This document shows positions 1 through 6,873 of a stretch of DNA of 11,590 bases, one piece after another (the stretch's first letter is position 1; each line of letters opens with the position of its first letter). Source of the stretch: Planococcaceae bacterium UBA3370 (GTDB taxonomy: Bacteria; Bacillota; Bacilli; Bacillales_A; Planococcaceae). Made by a program: the position numbers and the translations under genes. The notes under the pieces are model-generated. The model saw only the letters and a program-made list of their open reading frames with translations. It did not search any database and was not told the origin of the DNA. The DNA lies in NCBI GenBank assembly GCA_002360295.1, contig DEQI01000349.1:9071-20660 (forward strand), in the 5' to 3' direction.

Positions 1-1581
1 TAAATCTTCAGCTGTTACTACGTTATCGATTGCCAGCATCATAATAGCTGAACCACCAACAACATCACGACCTACTTGCATTGTTGCGATATTAATTTCT
101 TTTTCAGCTAATTTAGTAGCTACGCGACCGATTGCACCTGGTTTGTCTGTATTTTTAATGTACAGTAAGTTGCCTTCAGGTACTACGTCTACTACGAAAC
201 CTTCTACTTTTACAATACGAGCTCCTAAGCCATTTAACAATGTACCTGCTACTGTATGTGTTTCGTTTTCTGTTTTGATTTCAACTGTAATTAAATTAGT
301 GAAGCCTTTTGCTGTTGTTGTTTTATGCTCATTAATTTTCATGCCAATTCGTTCAGCAAGATAGCGAGCATTAACATCATTTACGTGTGTACCATGATTT
401 GTCGATAATAGTCCTTTAATAGCGTTTGCTGTCAGTGGACGCACATCAAAGTTTGCAACTTCACCAGCGTAAGAAATGTTTAATTCTTTGACGACTTCAT
501 CTGTTACTTGGATGAGGAACTTGCCTAATTTTTCAGCTAATGCAAAGAATGGCTCCACTTGTGCAAGTTTTTCCTTCGGTATTGAAGGCATGTTTACAGG
601 GTTTGTTACTGTACCTGTTTTATAAAACTTAATAATATCGTTTGAAACATCAACTGCTACAGACTCTTGAGCTTCAATTGTTGAAGCCCCTAAGTGAGGA
701 GTGGCGATTACTTGTGGTAATGTTAATAATTTATGATCTGTTGCTGGCTCTGTTACGAATACGTCAAGTGCTGCACCAGCCACTTTACCTTCTACAATCG
801 CATTATAAAGGTCATCTTCGTTAATTATTCCTCCACGAGCACAGTTAATGATTCGCACGCCATCTTTCATAATAGCAAAGCGCTCTTGATTAATAAGATT
901 GCGTGTTTCTGGAAGAAGTGGTGTATGAACTGTAATGAAATCTGCTGCTGCACACACTTCATCAACTGTAGCCTTTGTTACACCTAGCTCTTTCGCACGT
1001 TCTTCAGTAAGGAATGGATCATAGGCGATAACATTCATACGTTGACCTTTTGCACGGTAAGCTACTTCAACGCCGATACGGCCCATCCCAATAACACCTA
1101 ATGTTTTGTTTTTTAGCTCGACACCTACATAAGATTTACGGTCCCATTTACCATTTTTTAAAGTGTTAAAAGCTTGTGGGATGAAGCGTGCAAGAGATGT
1201 CATCATAGCGATGGTATGCTCCGCTGCAGAGTTTGTGTTTCCGTCAGGTGCATTGACGACAATAATTCCGTGTTCAGTTGCAGCTGTTAAGTCGATATTA
1301 TCCACACCAACCCCTGCGCGCCCAATTAATTTCAAATTTTTTGCAGCTTCAATTACTTCACGTGTTACGGTTGTTTGAGAACGTACAAGCAAAACATGTA
1401 CATCCGCAATTTTTGAGATTAATTCAGCTGGAGTTAACCCTGTATCAATCATGATGTTTAAAGGTAAGTCCTTTTCTTCACGAAGAGGTTGGATACCATC
1501 TTCACTTAATGGGTCTGCAATAAAAACATTAATTGTATTAGTGATAGCAGTTGTTGCATTTTCGATTGTTTCTGTCGTCAT
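1..1581 (-). CDS. serA: D-3-phosphoglycerate dehydrogenase, 3'-truncated by window edge
   Basis: First committed step of serine synthesis: NAD-dependent oxidation of 3-phosphoglycerate to 3-phosphohydroxypyruvate, in the cytoplasm. I translated 527 codons from the ATG at 1581; the stop lies outside the window. Seen: N-terminal substrate domain, nucleotide-binding GMGRIG at residues 165-170, and the family's catalytic Arg249 (ARGG), Glu278 (TEPA) and His296 (TPHLGAS). A middle regulatory (ASB-type) domain follows, then a C-terminal ACT domain from about residue 472 (NTDKPGAIG), which in this family binds serine or other effectors. SerA of this long type is about 525-540 residues, so only a few are missing. 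The start is supported by AAAGGAG upstream. Transcription runs through a T-box leader, so expression should rise when tRNA-Ser is uncharged. serC, the next pathway step, lies at 4871-5965 on the same strand but is not in the same operon. Confidence 0.97.
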   Translation of the reverse strand, partial: MTTETIENATTAITNTINVFIADPLSEDGIQPLREEKDLPLNIMIDTGLTPAELISKIADVHVLLVRSQTTVTREVIEAAKNLKLIGRAGVGVDNIDLTAATEHGIIVVNAPDGNTNSAAEHTIAMMTSLARFIPQAFNTLKNGKWDRKSYVGVELKNKTLGVIGMGRIGVEVAYRAKGQRMNVIAYDPFLTEERAKELGVTKATVDEVCAAADFITVHTPLLPETRNLINQERFAIMKDGVRIINCARGGIINEDDLYNAIVEGKVAGAALDVFVTEPATDHKLLTLPQVIATPHLGASTIEAQESVAVDVSNDIIKFYKTGTVTNPVNMPSIPKEKLAQVEPFFALAEKLGKFLIQVTDEVVKELNISYAGEVANFDVRPLTANAIKGLLSTNHGTHVNDVNARYLAERIGMKINEHKTTTAKGFTNLITVEIKTENETHTVAGTLLNGLGARIVKVEGFVVDVVPEGNLLYIKNTDKPGAIGRVATKLAEKEINIATMQVGRDVVGGSAIMMLAIDNVVTAEDL

Positions 1582-1603
1582 GATAATTCGCTCCTTTAAA
1601 TAA

Positions 1604-1653
1604 AATAAAAAGCCTTTCGTCCCCTTACATAAAAATGTAAGGGGCGAAAAGCT
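1604..1653 (-). terminator. T-box regulated intrinsic terminator of serA leader
   Basis: On the minus strand a long hairpin has core arms CCCTTACAT and ATGTAAGGG around a TTTT loop, extended by AGCTTTTCG pairing imperfectly with CGAAAGGCT, and is followed by TTTTTATTTT. It sits between the T-box sequence and the serA ribosome binding site. In the competing antiterminator, AACAA before the T-box sequence can pair with TTGTT after it. Confidence 0.93.
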
Positions 1654-1894
1654 GTTAATTAACAAACCTACGCGGTACCACCCTTGTTCATTGTAAAAAT
1701 CATCATCATCATTTTTACAACCTTAAGTTCATGCGTAACGAGCATACACGGATAAGCTTACTGACGTTTACTGCTTATCTATTCAGGAGTGGAACTTCAT
1801 TCGCCTCTTACACTGATTTTCACCAACCATCAGCTCTCTAAAGAAAAAGTACGAAGAGCATGTCTCCATCACAATATTTTTCGCAATTAAATTT
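1604..1894 (-). promoter_or_regulatory. T-box riboswitch leader of serA (probable tRNA-Ser, specifier UCC)
   Basis: The leader carries the hallmark T-box sequence AAGGGTGGTACCGCG (minus strand, 1671-1685), whose UGGN bulge pairs with the acceptor end of uncharged tRNA. Upstream lie the AGAGAG and GGTTGGTGAAAA elements of Stem I, then two hairpins I read as Stems II and III: GATAAGC...GCTTATC at 1751-1779 and TTGTAAAAAT...ATTTTTACAA at 1691-1720. In the specifier region GAAGTTCCACTCC, the triplet TCC (plus-strand positions 1791-1793) is followed by a purine, as is usual after a specifier; it reads as serine, matching the downstream gene. The adjacent frame would give TTC (Phe), which fits neither the gene nor the purine rule. 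The element ends in a terminator at 1604-1653. Identification of the class is firm; the specifier assignment is inference. Confidence 0.95.
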
Positions 1895-1900
1895 GTTAAC

Positions 1901-1930
1901 ATCATAATCCTGATTGTTCACCTTTGTCAA
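1901..1930 (-). promoter_or_regulatory. sigma-A promoter of serA leader
   Basis: Minus strand TTGACA (1925-1930), an 18-base spacer, and TATGAT (1901-1906). The start of transcription would fall near 1894, just ahead of the T-box Stem I, which fixes the 5' end of the leader. Confidence 0.85.
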
Positions 1931-2042
1931 CGATAATTATAAAAAAAATTAAAATTAAGAAAAAATTAGCACTATTTTTTTCTTAAAAACGAACTAAATT
2001 AGTTTGTATGTTAAATATCGTTCGTGTTTTAATTTAGGGCAA

Positions 2043-2056
2043 TGTAAGCGTTATCG
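2043..2056. promoter_or_regulatory. cre-like site (possible CcpA operator)
   Basis: TGTAAGCGTTATCG agrees with the Bacillus catabolite-responsive consensus WTGNAARCGNWWWCA (counting the A at 2042) except for the final A. It lies about 110 bases upstream of the serA -35 and about 350 bases upstream of the crotonase-family gene, so which promoter it could serve is unclear. Confidence 0.4.
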
Positions 2057-2097
2057 TCATTGATAACAAGTAGTTTGATTGAAATTACATGGAAATT

Positions 2098-2115
2098 TTT
2101 ACTGTGTACAGTAAA
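2098..2115. repeat. Perfect 18-base dyad, candidate operator
   Basis: TTTACTGT-GT-ACAGTAAA is a perfect inverted repeat with 8-base arms and a 2-base centre. It lies in the serA/crotonase gap and has the size and symmetry of a dimeric repressor site. I do not recognise the cognate regulator. Confidence 0.5.
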
Positions 2116-2368
2116 TTAGGAGAATGCGATGCAAGACGAACATTTTTTATGTCACAAATTTGTCGATTTTAATTTTTCAGTCAATTGCAAGGTTCATTTT
2201 ATTAGTTAGAAAGAACAAGGGGTTACCATACTTTGTTGTGTTGGAGTCCACTGAGATTGTTCACTAGAAGGGGTATCTTTAAGTGGCTAGTTTATTAACA
2301 GGTAACCAAATCAGACAATATTTAAGTAAATAAGAGGATTTTCGAGAGGAACATAGAATTATAGGTAA

Positions 2369-2386
2369 TGAATGACTATTCAGTTG
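2369..2386 (+). promoter_or_regulatory. FadR(YsiA)-like operator upstream of crotonase-family gene
   Basis: TGAATGACTATTCA matches the first 14 positions of the B. subtilis FadR consensus TGAATGANTANTCATTCA; the last four positions agree poorly. The core is itself a perfect dyad, TGAAT-GACT-ATTCA. It ends just before the ribosome binding site of a fatty acyl-CoA-type gene, where a TetR-family acyl-CoA-sensing repressor would be expected to act. Binding is inferred from the match and context. Confidence 0.6.
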
Positions 2387-2402
2387 AAGGGGTGTAGGAA
2401 AA

Positions 2403-3185
2403 ATGAATTATACAACGATTGAACTTGAAGTACTTGATCGAAAGGCGGTACTTACTCTAAATCGACCGCAGGCAATGAATGCAATGGATTTTACAATGAT
2501 GAAAGAGTTAGCCAACTGCTTTGAAGCATTGCATCAGAAAATTGAGGTTCAAGTACTCATTATTAAAGGAGCAGGTCGAGTTTTTTCAGCTGGTGGGGAT
2601 GTAAAAGCGATGGTGAGCTCTGAAGATTTTAACGATTTTGGATCGATTATGGATGATATTACTCGACTCGCGACTGCGTACTACACATTACCGATGATTA
2701 CTATTTCACAAGTTCATGGAGCGGCAGCTGGACTCGGTTTTAGTTTAGCTCTTGGTAGTGATATGATCGTTGCAGAAGAAACAGCAAAGCTTGCGATGAA
2801 TTTTATTGGGATTGGCCTTGTACCTGATGGTGGTGGACATTTCCATATGAAGGAGCGCGTAGGGACGATAAAGGCCAAACAATTGATTTGGGAAGGAAAA
2901 GTGATGAATGGTGAGGAGGCATTTGCTCACGGTTTGATTGATTATAACGTACCAGAAGGGACAGCTAGTGCGACAGTTGATCAGCTTGTCGGAAAACTAT
3001 TAGCTTCACCAATTGCTGCGATGATAGAGACGAAACAAATATTACATGCTGAAAAATTACCAGAGTTAGAGAGAATTTTGCTAAATGAGGCAAAGGCACA
3101 ATCGAAAATGCGTCATTCAAGTGATCATCGTGAAGGAATTCAAGCTTTTGTTGAAAAGCGAGTACCTGCCTTTACTGGAAAATAA
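2403..3185 (+). CDS. Enoyl-CoA hydratase/isomerase (crotonase) family protein, YhaR-like
   Basis: A 260-residue protein of normal length for the crotonase superfamily, acting on acyl-CoA thioesters in the cytoplasm. Seen: the N-terminal pattern LNRPQAMNAMD (19-29), oxyanion-hole segments SAGGDVKA (62-69) and HGAAAGLG (105-112), and GIGLVPDGGG (136-145). By alignment from memory with rat mitochondrial hydratase, the positions of catalytic Glu144 and Glu164 are Ser114 and Phe134 here, so a classical hydratase is unlikely. Asp142 sits where PaaG-type isomerases carry their catalytic Asp, suggesting double-bond isomerisation. B. subtilis has a crotonase-family gene, yhaR, near yhaM, and this may be its counterpart; the exact substrate is unknown. 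AAGGGG lies 10 bases before the ATG. A FadR-like operator just upstream suggests induction by long-chain acyl-CoA. Confidence 0.88.
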   Translation: MNYTTIELEVLDRKAVLTLNRPQAMNAMDFTMMKELANCFEALHQKIEVQVLIIKGAGRVFSAGGDVKAMVSSEDFNDFGSIMDDITRLATAYYTLPMITISQVHGAAAGLGFSLALGSDMIVAEETAKLAMNFIGIGLVPDGGGHFHMKERVGTIKAKQLIWEGKVMNGEEAFAHGLIDYNVPEGTASATVDQLVGKLLASPIAAMIETKQILHAEKLPELERILLNEAKAQSKMRHSSDHREGIQAFVEKRVPAFTGK

Positions 3186-3189
3186 TAAA

Positions 3190-3224
3190 TACCCTAGAGA
3201 ATTGCATGGCAGTTCTTTAGGGTA
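3190..3224. terminator. Hairpin after crotonase-family gene
   Basis: Two 16-base arms, TACCCTAGAGAATTGC and GCAGTTCTTTAGGGTA, pair with one G-T wobble and a mismatch or two around a 3-base loop, starting a few bases after the stop codon. The plus strand after it is not U-rich. On the minus strand it is followed by ATTTATTATTTT, so it may work in both directions between convergent genes. Confidence 0.6.
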
Positions 3225-3242
3225 CTATCAACTAATTTAACG

Positions 3243-3268
3243 AGTTAATGGTAATATGACCATTAACT
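3243..3268. repeat. Inverted repeat downstream of YhzC-like gene
   Basis: AGTTAATGGT and ACCATTAACT form a perfect 10-base dyad around a 6-base loop, just past the end of the leftward YhzC-like gene. It may be a 3' end processing or termination hairpin, but no U-tract follows on either strand. Confidence 0.45.
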
Positions 3269-3279
3269 ATAAATGAATA

Positions 3280-3465
3280 TTACACATGGAATAAAATAAG
3301 TTTACCTGCTGAATTTACGAGACGATGTGTTTTTTCTGCAACCCCTTTTTCTTCGATCTGCTTTTGGCCTTCGATTTTTGCAGTTTCATCACTGTCAAAA
3401 GTCCAAACCTCATCAAAAAGAGTTTCTCCCGTTTTCTCAAATGCTGTGAAGCGATAATTTTCCAT
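3280..3465 (-). CDS. Small YhzC-like protein of unknown function
   Basis: A 61-residue soluble, charged protein (MENYRFTAFEK...) with no signal peptide or membrane segment and no cysteines. The opening MENYRFTAFEKTGE and the ending HRLVNSAGKLILFHV look to me like the small YhzC family of Bacillales, whose role is unknown. The match is from memory and not checked. It starts at an ATG behind a strong AAAGGTGGGGG ribosome binding site. It lies alone on the minus strand between two rightward genes, facing the crotonase-family gene, and is divergent from yhaM. Confidence 0.8.
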   Translation of the reverse strand: MENYRFTAFEKTGETLFDEVWTFDSDETAKIEGQKQIEEKGVAEKTHRLVNSAGKLILFHV

Positions 3466-3815
3466 CTTTCCCCCACCTTTAAAAGAATGATCTTGCTTGA
3501 ACAGTAAAAAATCTTGTCTTCAACGTAAACATCTACTAGCTGTATAAGCCCTAATTGGTTCTACTTCAATATAGTATGATTCGAAATGAAGTTTCCCTTT
3601 ATTGTCATTATACATGAAATATACTGATAATTCACAGAGCTTTCTCCATAATTTAGCTAAATGGTAAAAATGTTTCAAAAATATGTCTGCATTGATCTAC
3701 TCAAATTTCCTGCAATTTGCTGTTATTTCAATCGAATAGCTGTTATACACATGGTACAATAATGTTAGATACACATTAAAAATACGGTTAATGTAAAGAA
3801 AAGGAGTGGTTCTTT
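3466..3815. other. Divergent intergenic region between YhzC-like gene and yhaM
   Basis: A 350-base AT-rich region with no convincing ORF. It contains the yhaM promoter near its right end and a dyad ACTTCA...TGAAGT (3563-3568 with 3587-3592) of unknown meaning. I could not pick out a good promoter for the leftward small gene. Confidence 0.6.
3752..3760 (+). promoter_or_regulatory. Extended -10 promoter of yhaM
   Basis: TGGTACAAT fits an extended -10 (TGn plus TACAAT, 5 of 6 to TATAAT) without a good -35 element. Transcription would begin near 3767, giving a leader of about 50 bases before the yhaM start. Confidence 0.55.
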
Positions 3816-4751
3816 ATGGAAGGAATTACAAAACTCCAAGTTGGGGAGCAAGTCGATCAATATTTACTAATTAAACAAGCGACAAAAGGTGTAACGACAG
3901 TAGGAAAGCCGTTTATGTCTTTAGTGCTCCAAGATAAAAGCGGTGATATAGAAGCAAAATTATGGGACACAAATGAAGAACATGAAAATATGTATAGAGC
4001 AGAGGTAATTGTAAGAGTAGGTGGTGAAATCCATGATTACCGTGGGAAAAATCAATTGCGTATTAAGCAAATTCGTGTAGTTCGTCCGGAAGAAGGGATT
4101 CAAATAAATGATCTAGTTCCATCATCAGCCATTCCAAAGGAGCTACTTTATGAAGAGCTAACACAATTTTTCTTTGAAATAAAAAATCCAAACATAGCAC
4201 GAATTACACGACATTTAATTAAAAAGCATCAGCCTGACTTATTAGTCTATCCAGCCGCTTCAAAAAATCATCACGATTATGCTTCAGGTTTACTTGATCA
4301 TGTCGTATCGATGTTACGCTTAGGAAAAGCAATTTGTACCTTATATCCGACATTAAACTCCGACTTAATGTATGCAGGAATTATTTTACATGATATTGGG
4401 AAAGTGATTGAACTTACTGGACCAATTGCCACGACATATACTGTAGAAGGAAATTTGCTAGGTCATATTACGATTATGGTCAATGAAATTGGTCAAGCTG
4501 CCAAAGAACTTGGTATCGAAGGCGAAGAGGTGATGTTATTACAACATTTAGTGTTATCTCATCACGGCAAAGAAGAGTGGGGGAGCCCGAAAAAGCCGAT
4601 GATACAAGAAGCAGAAATTTTACATTATATCGATAATATCGATGCAAAAATGAATATGCTAACACGTGCACTGGATAAAACAAAGCCTGGCGAGTTTACA
4701 GAGCGTCTCTTCCCGTTAGACAACCGTTCATTTTATAAACCAACAATCTAA
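3816..4751 (+). CDS. yhaM: 3'-5' exoribonuclease YhaM
   Basis: Cytoplasmic, metal-dependent 3'-5' exonuclease acting in RNA decay and on short or single-stranded substrates in Bacillales. The 311 residues match the usual length (about 314 in B. subtilis). Seen: an N-terminal OB-fold nucleic-acid-binding domain (about 10-90, with [18 protein letters not shown] at 33-50) and a C-terminal HD domain (about 155-290). The HD metal site is visible as His162 (LLDHV), the His192-Asp193 pair (ILHDIGK), His217 (LLGHI), His249-His250 and Asp276 (DNIDAK). The ATG follows AAGGAG by about 10 bases. The gene is monocistronic, bounded by its own promoter and a strong terminator. In B. subtilis yhaM lies near prsA and the yhaR region, so the neighbourhood is conserved but rearranged here. 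Confidence 0.97.
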   Translation: MEGITKLQVGEQVDQYLLIKQATKGVTTVGKPFMSLVLQDKSGDIEAKLWDTNEEHENMYRAEVIVRVGGEIHDYRGKNQLRIKQIRVVRPEEGIQINDLVPSSAIPKELLYEELTQFFFEIKNPNIARITRHLIKKHQPDLLVYPAASKNHHDYASGLLDHVVSMLRLGKAICTLYPTLNSDLMYAGIILHDIGKVIELTGPIATTYTVEGNLLGHITIMVNEIGQAAKELGIEGEEVMLLQHLVLSHHGKEEWGSPKKPMIQEAEILHYIDNIDAKMNMLTRALDKTKPGEFTERLFPLDNRSFYKPTI

Positions 4752-4756
4752 TTATG

Positions 4757-4801
4757 AAAAGGGCAATCTCGTAAGTACCTACTGGCGAGATTGCCCTTTT
4801 T
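4757..4801 (+). terminator. Intrinsic terminator after yhaM
   Basis: Perfect 15-base arms AAAAGGGCAATCTCG (4757-4771) and CGAGATTGCCCTTTT (4786-4800) around a 14-base loop, ending in a run of five T. The A-run on the 5' side means it could also stop leftward transcripts coming from serC. Confidence 0.9.
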
Positions 4802-4830
4802 AAAAAAGTATAAAAGATGGTTTCGATCGA

Positions 4831-4863
4831 GCAAGCGGCTTTCGGGAAAAACCGATCGCTTGC
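4831..4863 (-). terminator. Hairpin just downstream of serC
   Basis: On the minus strand GCAAGCG (4863-4857) pairs with CGCTTGC (4837-4831), with an inner TCGG/CCGA stem. It starts within 10 bases of the serC stop. No U-tract follows directly, so the main stop for serC may instead be the bidirectional hairpin at 4757-4801. Confidence 0.5.
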
Positions 4864-4870
4864 GCATTTC

Positions 4871-5965
4871 TTAACTATTTTTTGCTTGGAATTCAATCAT
4901 GAAGTCAGATAGTACTTTACATGCTTCATAAGGAACTGCATTGTAAGTAGACGCACGGCAACCACCTACAGAGCGGTGACCATTTATGCCAACGAACCCA
5001 GCAGCTTTTGCTTCAGCTAAAAATTTCTTCTCTAGCTCTTCATCTGCTACACGGAAAGTAATATTCATAAGTGAGCGAGAGCCTTGTTCAGCATGCCCAT
5101 AGTAAAAACCGTTAGAGTGATCAATGGCATCGTATATTAATTTAGCTTTTGCTTCGTTATTTGCTGCAATTTTTTCTAATCCGCCTTGTTCTTCTACCCA
5201 TTTTAATACTTCACCAAGCATATAAATACCAAATGTTGGTGGTGTGTTATATAAAGAATTGTTATCAGCATGTGTAGAATATTTCAGCATGGTTGGAATG
5301 TTCGTATTCGCTTTTTCTAAAAAGTCTTTACGGATAATAACGACTGTAACACCTGAAGGACCGAGATTTTTTTGTGCTCCTGCATAAATCATCGCAAATT
5401 TACTAATATCAACTGGTTTTGATAAAATATCACTCGACATATCAGCGATTAATGGAGCTGATGTCTCAGGGAAATGCTTCCACTCTGTACCGAAAATCGT
5501 GTTGTTTGATGTAATGTGTACATAAGCTGCATCATCGTTGAAAGGTAAATCAGTAACAGCGGGAATATTTTTGTAATTATTTTCTTTTGTTGATGCTACA
5601 ATTACCGGTTCACCAAATAACTTTGCCTCTTTGAATGCTTTTTCAGACCAAGCACCGGTAAGCACATAATCTGCTTTTTGTCCTGCTTGTAAAAAGTTCA
5701 TCGGAATCATAGAAAACTGTAAGCTTGCCCCACCTTGTAAAAATAGAACTTCATAGTTATCAGGGATAGCAAAGATTTTACGAAGACGATCAATTGCGCC
5801 ATTATGTACTGCTTCAAAATCTGCACTACGATGACTCATTTCCATAATAGACATGCCAGTATTGTTGAAGTTTACTAGTTGTTGTGCTGCTGCTTCTAAT
5901 ACTTCTTGAGGAAGTGCAGATGGTCCTGCATTAAAATTAAAAGCACGTTGAGTTGTCGGATTCAA
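4871..5965 (-). CDS. serC: Phosphoserine aminotransferase SerC (TTG start)
   Basis: PLP-dependent transamination of 3-phosphohydroxypyruvate with glutamate to 3-phosphoserine, the step after SerA; the same family can act in pyridoxal phosphate synthesis in other bacteria. I place the start at the TTG at 5965, giving 364 residues. AAGGAG is 8 bases upstream of it, whereas the upstream GTG at 5974 overlaps that ribosome binding site. Seen: FNFNAGPSALP near the N-terminus, the phosphate-contacting GGAS segment near residue 78, the Schiff-base lysine Lys199 in YAGAQKNLGPSG, and the C-terminal GHRSVGGCRAS signature near 329-339. Length fits the family (about 360). It has its own promoter and no T-box. 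Separation from serA suggests serine control acts mainly on the first step. Confidence 0.97.
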   Translation of the reverse strand: MNPTTQRAFNFNAGPSALPQEVLEAAAQQLVNFNNTGMSIMEMSHRSADFEAVHNGAIDRLRKIFAIPDNYEVLFLQGGASLQFSMIPMNFLQAGQKADYVLTGAWSEKAFKEAKLFGEPVIVASTKENNYKNIPAVTDLPFNDDAAYVHITSNNTIFGTEWKHFPETSAPLIADMSSDILSKPVDISKFAMIYAGAQKNLGPSGVTVVIIRKDFLEKANTNIPTMLKYSTHADNNSLYNTPPTFGIYMLGEVLKWVEEQGGLEKIAANNEAKAKLIYDAIDHSNGFYYGHAEQGSRSLMNITFRVADEELEKKFLAEAKAAGFVGINGHRSVGGCRASTYNAVPYEACKVLSDFMIEFQAKNS

Positions 5966-6007
5966 TGTGAACACTCCTTAATAGGTTGTTAGGCTTTATA
6001 ATAAAAT

Positions 6008-6036
6008 AATATACTGTTTTAACTATTTAATGGCAA
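6008..6036 (-). promoter_or_regulatory. sigma-A promoter of serC
   Basis: Minus strand TTGCCA (6031-6036), a 17-base spacer and TATATT (6008-6013). This gives a short leader of about 35 bases before the serC TTG, too short for a T-box. Confidence 0.75.
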
Positions 6037-6331
6037 AATTCATAATACTTTTTATTGTTACATACAAAAACGAGAAAAAAACGCTCAATGTACAGCATAT
6101 TTCGAATTGTTGGATAGCACTACCTTCAACACGTTAGAGAATGGCATTATGTACTACTATTTAATCTAATGAAGCTTGTTTTTGGTTTCATTTTCCGAAT
6201 GAATAAACAAACATTGCAAATATTCGATATGCCCTGGAATAGACGCGATTCCGAGAGGTTAGCATTATTTTTTAAAAAAGTGACACACTATTGTCGTAAA
6301 TAGCTCCATTGTTTTTAAGAGATAGCTTGTC

Positions 6332-6360
6332 TTTACAACCGGAGTATGACAGTATATAAG
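6332..6360 (+). promoter_or_regulatory. Promoter of PhnA-family gene
   Basis: TTTACA (6332-6337), a 17-base spacer and TATAAG (6355-6360). It lies only 24 bases ahead of the start codon and runs into the AAGGAGG ribosome binding site, so the leader would be very short. Moderate match. Confidence 0.5.
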
Positions 6361-6384
6361 GGATTACTTTAAGGAGGTATACGT

Positions 6385-6720
6385 ATGGGAAATTTACCAA
6401 ATTGTCCGAAGTGTAATTCAGAATACACTTATGAAGATGGGACGTTGTTAATTTGTCCAGAGTGTGCATATGAATGGTCTCAAGACGATGAAGTTGTGGA
6501 AGAAGGATTAGTCGTTAGAGATGCGAATGGAAATTTATTGGCTGATGGAGACACAGTAACTATTGTGAAAGATTTAAAAGTTAAAGGTAGTTCCTCAGCG
6601 TTAAAAATGGGTACACGCGTAAAAAATATTCGCTTAGTTGAAGGCGATCATAATATTGAATGTAAAATTGATGGTTTTGGTGCCATGCAGCTAAAATCGG
6701 AATTTGTTAAGAAAAATTAA
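6385..6720 (+). CDS. PhnA/YjdM-family zinc-ribbon protein
   Basis: A 111-residue cytoplasmic protein of the YjdM/PhnA family. Seen: an N-terminal zinc ribbon with Cys7, Cys10, Cys24 and Cys27 (CPKC and CPEC), an acidic linker, and a C-terminal beta domain (about 40-111) containing [20 protein letters not shown] and ending KSEFVKKN, both typical of the family. Full length. Despite the historical name 'alkylphosphonate utilisation', no phosphonate genes are nearby and the true role is not established. AAGGAGG lies 8 bases before the ATG, suggesting efficient translation. The gene is monocistronic and ends at a strong terminator shared with the convergent phosphotransferase-like gene. Confidence 0.92.
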   Translation: MGNLPNCPKCNSEYTYEDGTLLICPECAYEWSQDDEVVEEGLVVRDANGNLLADGDTVTIVKDLKVKGSSSALKMGTRVKNIRLVEGDHNIECKIDGFGAMQLKSEFVKKN

Positions 6721-6777
6721 CCGGAACACTTGCTGTTTTATTAAAAATCAAGACAACAATTGTAGGACCTATTAGGT

Positions 6778-6828
6778 AAAAAAGGATAGATGAACAGGGG
6801 ATATACCTGTATACATCTATCCTTTTTT
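6778..6828. terminator. Bidirectional intrinsic terminator
   Basis: Arms AAAAAAGGATAGATG (6778-6792) and CATCTATCCTTTTTT (6814-6828) pair perfectly, with an inner ACAGG/CCTGT stem. The T-run serves the rightward PhnA-family gene, and the A-run gives a T-run for the leftward phosphotransferase-like gene. Confidence 0.9.
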
Positions 6829-6873
6829 TGCAATATTGTCCCTCATTTGCGACGATCGTTTGTCGAACAGAAA

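Larger units (their letters stand above)
1931..2402. other. Long intergenic region with several dyads, no convincing gene
   Basis: AT-rich divergent region between the serA promoter and the crotonase-family gene. It holds a 13-base palindrome AACTAA-A-TTAGTT (1992-2004), the dyad ACGAAC...GTTCGT (1989-1994 with 2020-2025), a cre-like site, an 18-base palindrome and a FadR-like site, the last three listed separately. Further along, GGTTACC (2221-2227) can pair with GGTAACC (2301-2307), enclosing ACTAG...CTAGT (2263-2267 with 2287-2291); I recognise no RNA class in this. A possible 26-codon ORF at 2129-2209 has an AGGAG six bases ahead but no other support. No well-formed sigma-A promoter for the rightward gene could be picked out. 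Confidence 0.6.
5966..6384. other. Divergent intergenic region between serC and PhnA-family gene
   Basis: About 420 AT-rich bases carrying the two divergent promoters near its ends. I searched for T-box elements on the serC strand and found none. A short dyad GGAAT...ATTCC (6236-6240 with 6248-6252) is the only structure noted in the middle. No gene is supported. Confidence 0.6.

Noticed and set aside
143..1378. Several plus-strand ORFs of 60-84 codons inside serA
   Set aside because: They are antisense to a clearly conserved serA reading frame and have no ribosome binding sites of their own.
1990..2004. LexA-type SOS box (CGAAC...GTTTG)
   Set aside because: The arms are 7 bases apart rather than 4 and the right arm is imperfect; the dyad is better described as AACTAA-A-TTAGTT.
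2129..2209. 26-codon ORF (MQDEHFLCHKF...) behind AGGAG in the serA/crotonase gap
   Set aside because: Too short, ordinary composition, no recognisable pattern and no promoter; a chance match to a ribosome binding site is likely in AT-rich DNA.
4480..4896. Minus-strand ORFs overlapping the yhaM 3' end and the yhaM/serC terminators
   Set aside because: One is antisense to the conserved HD domain, and the other runs through two terminator hairpins; neither looks like a protein.
5966..6384. Possible second T-box leader for serC
   Set aside because: No AAGGGTGGTACCGCG-like sequence or terminator occurs on the serC strand, and the promoter lies only about 45 bases from the start codon.
6272..6469. 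65-codon minus-strand ORF upstream of and overlapping the PhnA-family gene
   Set aside because: It overlaps the zinc-ribbon coding region and its promoter on the opposite strand and resembles no known family.
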